Below, piece by piece: positions 24,401 through 33,132 of a DNA stretch of 64,000 nucleotides (positions are counted from its first letter, which is position 1; each line of letters starts with the position of its first letter). Under the pieces are notes generated by a model that searched no databases, had not been told where the DNA came from, and saw nothing but the letters and a program-made list of their open reading frames with translations. The stretch covers positions 188,501 through 252,500 of the forward strand of contig OZ017802.1 of assembly GCA_963969395.1 (NCBI GenBank). Direction: 5' to 3'. The stretch is from Pseudoscleropodium purum. Its lineage: Eukaryota > Streptophyta > Bryopsida > Hypnales > Brachytheciaceae. Made by a program: the position numbers and the translations under genes.

Positions 24401-24612
24401 CGGCTCATTCCGAATAGTCGTTCTCTTTTGGAGTGGGCGGACCAGTGCCTTAGAAGCTCTACGTGCCCCTTCCGCTTTGAGTGAACGATTGTTGTGACAT
24501 TGTTACAAATTTTCACAAAGTTCACGCTTGTAAAGTTTTAATTAATTAATTAAATCAAAATTTTGGTTCTTAAGCTTTCTCATTGTTTCATTCTCTTTGC
24601 TTCGGCTTCATC

Positions 24613-25875
24613 ATGCCGAAAGATAAAACACCAAAAAAAAGTAGTCGAAAGGGAAGACCCCAATTGTTCGATTGGGATGCTTGGGCCGATCCATTGTGCG
24701 TGGGTGAACCGGGATGGGAAGAGGAACCAACAAAAGTGTGGGATTGCTCAATGTGCAAGAAGTATGTAAAAATGACTCACATTCAAAAACTTTAGCGACG
24801 TGAACGTGTAGAGCACCAAGCGCCACGTTGGGAAGGACAAATGTCTACGTGCCCAAGTGAGCACTTCAAACAACGATATACACAAGTGCATCAAGTTCTT
24901 GGCATTAAAAGCGCCAAACCAAATATAATGAATTATAATGTTATGGAAATGGTTTGGGCAGAGATTGTACTCCACAAAGACGTGGACTGGCGTACCGCTA
25001 CAGGTCGCAATGTGAAGAACTATACACGCACGAATGCCGTTATAGATACACAATAGAAGGGCACAAGGGATTGCATGCCAAAGTGGTTCAATCAAGGTCA
25101 TCTACAACAACCTTCAGTTGTTCTACGAGATGCTGAAGATGCGTGGTCAGATGACGATGATGACAATGATATGCAAGCGCCTGTCACATTTGGAGTTAGG
25201 CACGAGCGGGTAGAAGAACGAGAACGAATTGAATTCGAACAACAAATGCAAGAGACAACACGCAGAAGCCTTCAAGATCGTGGACGGCAAGATAGGCATG
25301 GTGGGTCCTACGGACGTGAACATGGAACGCAAGGATCTGAACAAGGAAGAGGTGGTTCATACTCTAGTTACGATCCTCAAAATAGATATGAAGGTGGAAG
25401 AGGGAGCTATGGATCCACGCATTATGGTGGTTCAAGTACAGTTGGTTCTCATTATGGCACTCCCCCTGAAATTGGCTCTCAAGGTGGAGCAGGTAGCTAT
25501 GGCAACACGCACTATGGTAGGTCTAATGGATCTGATTCATATTATACTACGCCCACTCAAGTGGACTCCGAAGGTAGTGGAGGAAGTCATGTAACTCCGT
25601 AGTATAGTTACTCTCTTTACGGAAGCGTCCAATACTATCCGGGATCAACTAGAAGTGATTCATATGGGCATCATGGGGCCTCTTATTACGGGGCTTCAAA
25701 TGAAAGAGGATCAGAGCCTATTACTCCGGTTCGTCCTCCTACTTTTGGAGGTTCAAATTATGGACAAGGAGGTGCACCGAGTAGATATCACGGAAACTAC
25801 GGAGGTGATCTGTTCATTAGAGTACAAAGAAGAGGCACCGGTCAACAATTTGAGTTCAATTCAGATTCCGAATAA
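24613..25875 (+). pseudogene. Zinc-finger-like protein with Gly/Ser/Tyr-rich tail, three in-frame TAGs
   Basis: A single frame of 421 codons from ATG 24613 to TAA 25875 with exactly three internal stops, all TAG (24793, 25054, 25600). The N-terminal region (DWDAWADP..GWEEEPTK..CSMCKKYVKMTHIQKL..NIMNYNVMEMVWAEI) is homologous to the N-terminus of the minus-strand RING protein. It has a CxxC plus a conserved His and later Cys/His, suggesting a zinc-binding, possibly BED-like, DNA-binding fold. A short acidic run (WSDDDDDND) follows, then a low-complexity tail of about 180 residues rich in G, S, Y, R and Q (GGSYSSYD, GSYGSTHYGG and similar), probably disordered. No catalytic motif. The family name is unknown to me. 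A DNA-binding accessory role in transposition or regulation is inference from the shared domain. Confidence 0.7.
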
Positions 25876-26889
25876 AAAAACATGCAAGTATATAGTGAGC
25901 ATGTATTTGCTCAATTTTCTCATTTTTACTCTCACGACAAGTATAGAGCACTAGATTGGTAGAAATAGTATAAAATTTTAAATGAATAGAACAATTTTGA
26001 ACAACAATTTTGTTCACTTTTTCAAAAAGTGTTGTGTAATAGTGTACACCAAGTATGTATGTAGGCAAGCATATTGTTGAAGACATCATTGTATTATTTT
26101 ATAATAGCGTTGATGTAGAAGGCTATAAGTGACTTTAATAAATAATAAAAATATGAAGAAGAAATGTAGCTTTGTAAGAGCCATATTATGTCTATTTTTG
26201 AATTCAGCATTCAAGGTTAAATATGTACTAGCATGGTGTGTATTTTGAAATTATTGTTGTGTGTTTATTACTTTTAGAAACTCGTAAATGATATAAATGT
26301 ATTTCTAATTAATTTATGAAAGATTGAATTATTTGAATATTTGAAATTTTTTTATTCTTCATTCAACGATTGCTAAAAACTAAAATGATTTCTTATTAGT
26401 ATGAAGAAATGCCCAAATTAGACAATTAGTAGTTCCTCTTTAAATTTTATTTTCAAATATGGAAGTTCACTAAAATGGTTTATTTATGGTTCTTTAATTG
26501 ACAAGTACATTGATGGAATGCACCGACAAAAAAAACATTATTAAATACAAGAGTTAATCCTTCCCTTTATCTTTTCCATTTTTATTTAAAATTGCAAGTG
26601 CACCATTTATGAAAGACCTAAGGTCACAATAGGGACCTATGATGCAAGTCATTTGAAAATTTATAAATAAATTACAAATCTTTGATAAAATACAAAACCA
26701 CTTGATTTTAATTCCTCATCAATTTCTCTTTGTCTAAAAAATGAGAAAAAAATATTCTCATCCAAAGAAATAGATGAAAAAAGCGGATCAGCTATTAGAT
26801 GCACCATTTTTGAGACTCCCAACCTGCCTTAAGACTTGAAAACAAAATCAAATTTGAAACTCATAAAAAAAATCGGGATATTAGAGCAA
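25876..26889. other. AT-rich spacer
   Basis: About 1 kb of AT-rich DNA between the GSY gene and the next promoter patch. It probably includes the GSY gene's 3' end. Nothing else to support. Confidence 0.55.
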
Positions 26890-27175
26890 TCCGTCCTTCG
26901 CCGTCCGATCGGTTTACACCAGATTTGTCTGCTCGTGGCCGTTGAATCGGGCGGACATCTAATCCGTCTGCCTCTATCCGTCGGATCGGGCGGACGCCAG
27001 ATTTGTCCGCCCGTGGCCATCCGATCGAGCGGACGGGGCTCTAGGGTTTCGGGAAAGTGGACGGCCGATGCATCCACCATCCCCGGCCCGTCCGATCGGG
27101 CAAACGGTTTGGGGCCATCCGATGGAGCGGACGGGCCATCCGCGCCTTATAAGAAGAGCGGACAGGCTGTCCGCA
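26890..27175 (+). promoter_or_regulatory. CGTCCG/GGCGGAC patch and TATA box upstream of the kinase-like gene
   Basis: GC-rich repeats here favour CCGATCGGGCGGAC and CCGTCCGATCG words rather than the plain CCGTCCGCC of the other patches. A CTTATAAGAAG box lies at about 27147, roughly 220 bases before the ATG at 27369, a spacing similar to the GSY gene's TATA box. Promoter function is inferred. Confidence 0.6.
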
Positions 27176-27368
27176 TTCTCACTTTTGTTTTGCCCCTTGT
27201 GAACACAAGGTGGAGCGGGAGCTTGGTGGTTCAACTTCCATTGGCTTCTTTCCTAGGCAAGGCAAGAGTGGTTTATTGGGGCCCCCTTGTTGCCAATTTT
27301 TTAACATTTGCACGAGGAATTCAGATTTAAATTAAAAAATTTCATCCATATCAGTTTCATTTGTCACG

Positions 27369-28902
27369 ATGCCGAAGGGGAAGAAGAAGGTTGCAAAGCT
27401 AAAATTTGGAGAGGGACCATCAAACTTGGAGGTAGCTCGCCAAAGTCCTTCAGAAGAATGCAAAACATTCATGATCGAGCGCATCGTTAAATTTTATGAA
27501 TTGGAAACAACATTGTGTTTAGACAATAAGTGCATCAGATATCAAGAGGAGGGCGTGTCTAAATTCAAGGTAGATATGACACAGATGTTGTTGGATGCAT
27601 TGAATGTTTCGAAGTGGCATGACAAAATGGATAAAACGCACTTCACTAAATGTTAAAAGAACAAGGTTCATAACGCTTTGTGAAAAATTCCAAAGTCATT
27701 TTGGTTAAATATGGCAAGGAATATCGACCCAATGACACCCAGTTTGAAGAAGTGATTCTGAAAGCCGACTTATTTAGGAGGCGATGTGCTCCATTCGCCA
27801 AAAAGCACAATCGAGTTGGTTCGATTGCTTGGTGGAAAAACAATGATGGAGTTGCTGAAGGGAAAAAGACCAAATGGCACCTAATAGCACTTCCAGATAC
27901 AGCACACGTGATTCCTGTTGATAATAGAACGATGAGAGGTGAATATGCAACGATTCGAAAGGTTCGTATTGAAGGATGTCCAGGAATACTTCCTTATTGG
28001 GAGTTTGTGGCAAAAAAATCCATTCACTACCAAACTCGATCCGATCTTGCAAAGTTAGAACATCAAAACAAATCAATGGCTGTTCGAATTCCACATGCGG
28101 GTGTCATACGGTTTGCTGCGGTGCACGAAAGGACGTGTGAAGGTTATGCGTATTGGTGGAAAGGTGGAACTCTTCGACAAATGTTGAATATGGATAAGGA
28201 CTATCGAGACAACATTCAAATCCGTTTGATGTATACGAATTCAACCGAAGAAGAGGTTGTAAAAGCTCATCGTTTAGGGCAATATCAAAAGAAGCGCATG
28301 GAACTGATATGGGCGTTTATATATATAATGTATGCAGTACATCTTGCTGGACATTTGCACAATGATCTTTCTCCGGACAACATCTTGTTGCATTTTCCAG
28401 AGGATGAGTCACGTTGTCATGTGTGTACATTGGAGTTTGTGATTGGGGCATGACCACCTTAGTTTCTCAACCAATGAAGTCTTTGTACACATCCACATCA
28501 ACAGATGAGATGAAACAAACTTTGCAGAGGAGATGGTGGGTGGATCCACGTATTACATATTTGCATAAAGCAGGTGCAGATGTGGAAGTCATTCCGATGT
28601 ATTCACGTAAGTCGGAAGAGTATGCCATTCGAAAAATTGCTCGGCAGATGAATGGAAACAACATGTCAGAGGCGTATTTCAACTTGCTACTTAAAACACC
28701 TAGTGCGACATAATTTGCCTTTCATGACTTTGCAAAAGTGTTTTATGCTTACTTGAAGCGCATTTTTTCGAGAAGTGACGATGAAAATACTAGTTTGGCC
28801 TATGTGATTACGCGATTTTCTAATACATATCGTTGGCCAATGCCAGATGAACATTTCCGCCATTTATATTAGATTGGGAGTGCAGAAGTAGTAGTTGAAT
28901 AG
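27369..28902 (+). pseudogene. Protein-kinase-like protein of the giant hAT, frameshifted
   Basis: ATG 27369 opens a lysine-rich N-terminus (MPKGKKKVAKLKFG). The frame is lost at a TAA (27654-27656), recovered in another frame by about 27674, and shifts again near 28425. A second TAA lies at 28711 and a TAG at 28870, with the final stop at 28900-28902. Kinase hallmarks in order: GEYATIRKVRI resembling a nucleotide-binding loop, FVAKKSI with a possible VAIK-type Lys, HLHNDLSPDNILL corresponding to the catalytic HxDxxxxN loop (His-Asn-Asp-Leu, Asn retained, about 28350-28390), and CDWGMTT in place of DFG. The catalytic Asp and both metal-binding positions are present, so the ancestor could have been an active kinase. 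In this copy the frame breaks make it a pseudogene. Substrates are unknown. Confidence 0.72.
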
Positions 28903-29101
28903 GTTATATAGGCATTAAAAATTAGTTTAGAAATATAGAGTTGGAATGAAAAAAATTATATGTGCAATTAGCCAAATGTGCACACTATGTGGTATATGTA
29001 AATTTTTGAGTCCACAATGTATGATATTCAATATTAAATTCAATACATTTTGCCCATATTGATTATGTTTGTATTTGTGTTGATCTCGATTTTTTAAATA
29101 G

Positions 29102-29133
<32 letters not shown>

Positions 29134-30539
29134 GTTACAAATTTTTTTAGTTTGCCTTCTGAAAATGAATTGGAATTTTTTCATAGTTTCAAGAGTATCA
29201 TGGACTTATGGTCAAACTTTATAATCTTTCAACTTATAAGAGACATTGTTTTAATTTTTTTTCCCATGTGGTTTAATCCCTAGAGGACCAACATGTGTTT
29301 TTGGGCAATATATAATTTTTGGGCATACGTGTGACTGTAGATTTGCATATTTTGGACTGAAATTTTTTAATAGAATGTAGGGATGAGGAATATCTTCCAT
29401 ATGCACAAATTTCATGACATTTGAAAATATGACTCAAAAGTTATTGCATAGTATGTTGTTTGTTTTTCAACTCAGGCATCCCGGGGCTCCGAGTAGATCT
29501 AAAAAAATTAACTTTTCAAGAAATTAAAATTTGAAATTAGTTCTTGAAATATATATGTATTCAAAAACATTAAAATCATTGCATTTCAATAGTTGAGATA
29601 AAAGTTATGAGGCTTTTTAGTTTGCGGACAGTCATAGAATCTTTACACCAAAAAAAACTTTGAAGTCCATTATTTTACTAAAATTTCAATATTTTTGAAA
29701 AATAATAATAATACTGGATGTATAATGTTTATAACAACAATTCACCATTTGGATTGAAAATTTTTAATTCTATAACTAATTTACTAACAATTTAGTATTT
29801 TGAATCATTCTCTATTTCTTTCTACTTACTAATTTTTTCCTATATGTTGTACAACTCCAAATGATCTGAAAATTTTCATATGTGTAGCAAGCTTGCCTTG
29901 AAGAATGTATCCAGAGAAGCACAACCATTTTGGACAATTCTTCATAATGATCTAACCTTTTGAAGCGCAGTTGCCCGTTTTTTTACATAGTTGCGTAGGG
30001 TCATAAAAAGGATTTTTATCACTTCAAAGTTTAAATGCTAATATCTTGCAATCTACATGGTGGAAATTTCTGAAACCTTTTCCACATACTCTCAAATATA
30101 TTAGTACAAGATCATACGGTCACATCTGTCAAAAAATGATATTTTTCAAAATTTTGGTACTTATACAAAAAAATGGCAGTTTTGGAGCATTTTTAGAGAG
30201 AACAGAATCAAGGACCTTTAGGGTTAAAACTCACAGTTTTTAAACTTGAAATAATATGAAATTAAGTGTTCAATGAATGCATTTGAAAATATATTTATTT
30301 TAGTTTTTAGTTTTTTAGTAGCCTTTCGCATTACAAATTTAGAAGTTTAAATTTTTTTGATATAAGTATATAACATGTCTACGTTGAATTAGTAGGGTTA
30401 CATTTCCCAAAAAATTAATATAACTCATGAAAATGGTTTCGTTTCCCTTTAATTTTAAGGAAACATTTTTTTAAATATTTTTTATAACAAATAGCGAACC
30501 ATTGCACTTCATTTAATATTTAATTGTTTAAGGATTAAG
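28903..30539. other. AT-rich right arm of the giant hAT
   Basis: About 1.6 kb of AT-rich DNA. It contains an (AT)n microsatellite at 29102-29129 and no gene-sized open frame with a motif. Confidence 0.55.
29102..29129. repeat. (TA)n microsatellite
   Basis: Fourteen uninterrupted TA units in AT-rich DNA within the giant transposon's right arm. Confidence 0.95.
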
Positions 30540-30753
30540 GGAGTGACCGCGGGGCAGTTTGGGTAGGGCGGTCGGGGGAAACAGGGCCATCAAAGCGGAC
30601 AGGGCAGACGGGCCGGGTGGACGGACGGGGCAGAGGGGCAGACAAGCGGACAGGGGGACACGGCAGATAGGGTGGACGGGGCGGACGGGTGGACGTATCG
30701 TCCGCCGGGACCGCGAATGTCAGCGTCTGCATCCGGACGTCCTGTCAACCCTG
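30540..30753. promoter_or_regulatory. Right terminus of giant hAT with subterminal repeats
   Basis: GC-rich repeats (GGACGGG, GGGCGGACGG, GTGGACGG) start abruptly at about 30543 after AT-rich DNA and end in CGGACGTCCTGTCAACCCTG at 30753. The last 70 bases, reverse-complemented, align with the 5' end of MITEs A, C and D. The following 8 bases AATATCCA are the right copy of the target duplication. Confidence 0.85.
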
Positions 30754-33126
30754 AATATCCACATGATTGTTTCCTCCTCTTCTGACTACTCTTTTTCACT
30801 CACTTTTCCAGAATTACCACTATCCAAATTCCAATCCAGATCCAGAATCACCTGGTTTTCTAGTTTCGCCCCGTAACAAATTGGTTTTTAATTCCTCTAT
30901 TTTACCATCAGAGGGTCCGCTACTGATCTTTCAAGGGGTAAGGACTTCACCACTCTAGTCTATTCAATACACAGACAAAAATAAACAAACAACAAACACT
31001 CAAGTACTCAAGATGTTGTAGTCCACAGAGTAGATCCGGATCCTCACAACATCCCAAAATGGCTGATCCGAAATGTAGGTCATTCAGGATTGGTTTCACT
31101 CCTCCTTACTAGAACAATAGATCTTAGACGCTCGGAACTAACAAGGGGAGGTAATCTTTCTAGGTGTATGACGAATCCTAAGATTGGCAGACCTTTCGAT
31201 GAGTGGGAATTTCCTCTCATGGTTGCTCATCTCCGCACAAAATTGTTTCCAATTCCGGATTTGCACTCACACCACTCTTCACTAAAAATCGGATTACCGT
31301 TCCGGTAGTTCAAAGGCACCACACGCAGTTCCCTCGTCTCGTATCTAACATCATTACAATAGTACACCCTCAATCCGATCAAGTTATTCAAAATCCGAAT
31401 TCCTCCTCACCCGTCTTTTTCACATCTCAACACTCAAAACAACAAACCAATACAATCCGAATACACGGTTGGAGCCAAAATGTTTACTAAGTGATTCAAA
31501 TTATAAAAGAAAATGAAATAAAATAAAATAATTGCTAGGATGGAATGAGAGGGCAAGAAACTTGCCCATCCTTAAAAACCAAAATTAAAACCAAAGTCAA
31601 CGCCTAAAAAGCCAAAAAGCACCCCAAAAATCAAGGCAACCAACCAGTGAACAACCTAGGATATTCAGAACATCCACAGCCCAATTGTCCCGACAAATCC
31701 CAAAACCCAAAAACGATCTAGAATCTGGACCTACGCTTGAAAATCCCGTTCCGGATAAAAAAACCTACCTAACTACATGTGCTCTATCTACCCCGCTATG
31801 TTTTCTTGGAATTACTCCCACTTTAATTGCCCGAGGTCTTCACTGAAGCCTTCACTAGTGTATTTTTTGTTGATGATCGAGTTTGGGGCTTCCGTGAAAC
31901 CTTGGAAGGCGAGTCTTCCAATTCCGTCTCTTCCTCAAATCCAGACTTCAACACCTTTGCTACCGACTCTTCAATCTCCTATTCTTCCGTGAAGCCGTAC
32001 TTTAGGATCTCAACTCCAGTATTGTACTCAATCGTCTCTGCAGTACTCAAGACCTCCTTGTGGTGATAGAAGTGGAATAGATATGGCATAATATGGCTGT
32101 GCTTTGCTCGGCCTACATGCTCTATGAGCTTGCCCACGACTCCCGAAATCACTCTATTCCAATAGACAATTTGGTCCTCGAAAGCCCAAAAAATGGTGTT
32201 GGCCACTGTGATTGTAACATGGATAGGCTGTGTTGGATACAAGATTGGAATAAGAAAATTTAGTACTTGTCTATACCTCTCGTTTTTACAGTCGCTAATG
32301 GCAAAATCCTCTTTTGAGTGGACTTGACTCTGAAACTTTCCGGTCACGTACTTATCTGCTCTTTTCGCTAGTCCGAGCCCATTCTTTGTAAACGAATAGA
32401 CATTTGCCTAGATGTCTTCCATCCAAGCTATGGATCGACTTCTCACTGTCAACTCATACTAATTTGGAACTCCATAAATGAGTTCCTCAATCATCTCCTT
32501 ATTCTTCATGCTCCACGGCCTATCTAACAACCCGACAAACCCGATATACATGAGGTCCTCCTCTAACTACGCTCGATGACCCAGATCAGAAGGGATAACC
32601 GGACAAACCATTTGGGCTACAACTCCAGACTTTTGTGTAGTCGGGTCGGCAACCGCCACCATGAATCACCATCAACTCGCAAACCTAATCCGGTACTACT
32701 CCTTCCGTCTCTTCCTATCTCGGTCGCTAACTCACCACTCTTTCTCTCAACTGTACATTCATCAAGTTCAACAAGTAGAAAAGGAGAAAAAGAAGAGTGG
32801 AGGTGGGTTTAAGTACCCAACACGCAACCAACAGTTCTTGGTGGAGAATGGGTAGATGACCGTTCCCATAACGATCTCCTAGTTTTGTAAACCGGAAGTC
32901 TAGAATGTAGGTTTGGTGAATCCGGTACTTTTCCAGATTCCGGATCCTTATCAGATTAGTTTCCGTAACGTTACTAAAGGTTTTAGCAACCCGAAAACTA
33001 ACTATTTCTATTATAGTTGTAGTATAGCTGAAATCTCTAGAAGTTACCAAAAAAATTGAAATTTACAAGTCTATCTAATCCAAATTCTAGACTAACTTAT
33101 CCAATTTGAGTTTTCGTGCTCCCACA
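30754..33126 (-). repeat. E-family element E2, right fragment
   Basis: It resumes the E family at AATATCCACATGATTGTTTCC exactly where the left fragment (12007-12116) stops. It includes the blocks shared with 50268 and 53840 (CAGAGGGTCCGCTACTGATC, GTAGATCCGGATCC, the GGTAATCTTTCTAGGTGTA block, and CCTAGGATGGAATGAGAGGG in related form), then a gag-like coding region on the minus strand, and ends CGTGCTCCCACA. With TGT at the left end and ACA at the right this fits a TG..CA retroelement terminus. Flanks AGAGG (12002-12006) and ACAGG (33127-33131) agree at 4 of 5 positions. No reverse transcriptase or integrase is seen. Confidence 0.75.
31790..32662 (-). pseudogene. gag-like protein fragment of E2
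   Basis: Minus-strand ATG at 32662 starts a frame reading MVCPVIPSDLGHRA-stop-LEEDLMYIGFVGLLDRPW, then continues through two more stops into ADKYVTGKFQSQ..NFLIPILYPTQPIHVTITVAN..HSHIMPYLFHFYHHKEVL. The same protein is encoded by E4 at 55015-56990 (MVCPTIPSDPAHRA, NFLIPILYPEKP, IPYMFHLYHHKEVW), so this is a conserved element-encoded protein. Its position in a non-RT element and its lack of enzymatic motifs suggest a gag-like structural protein; the family name is unknown to me. Confidence 0.55.
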
Positions 33127-33132
33127 ACAGGC

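Larger units (their letters stand above)
12117..30753. mobile_element. Giant hAT transposon (18.6 kb) with four genes
   Basis: The left end is CAGGCTTGACGAATCTC and the right end is ..CGGACGTCCTGTCAACCCTG; they are inverted repeats of CAGGSTTGAC. The ends are not interchangeable. The left matches the 3' end of the related MITEs (ACGTCCGCCCCAAAATAGC) and the right matches their 5' end (ACGTCCGGAYGC), as expected for the two ends of one element. Target duplication is AATATTCA/AATATCCA (7/8), inside E-family element E2. No unpaired internal end was found; the only other CAGGGTTGAC-type ends belong to two complete nested MITEs (14138-14440, 20890-21183), each with its own perfect 8-bp TSD. Genes, left to right: hAT transposase (-), RING/coiled-coil protein (-), GSY-rich zinc-finger-like protein (+), kinase-like protein (+). 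The centre (21.3-24.0 kb) and right arm are AT-rich non-coding DNA. A macrotransposon made from two flanking elements is the main alternative. Confidence 0.8.

Noticed and set aside
24613..25875. Reassigned TAG codon or programmed read-through
   Set aside because: Host genes in the window (PPR, Sec24-like exon) show no internal TAG, and neighbouring decayed elements carry other mutation types. Methylation-driven CAG-to-TAG decay is simpler. It is left as a testable alternative in the findings.
12117..30753. Interpretation as two separate hAT elements or an Ac/Ds-like macrotransposon
   Set aside because: All internal CAGGGTTGAC-type ends pair into complete MITEs with their own TSDs, leaving no leftover ends, and the outer ends are of the two different types. 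It is kept as the main alternative but not preferred.
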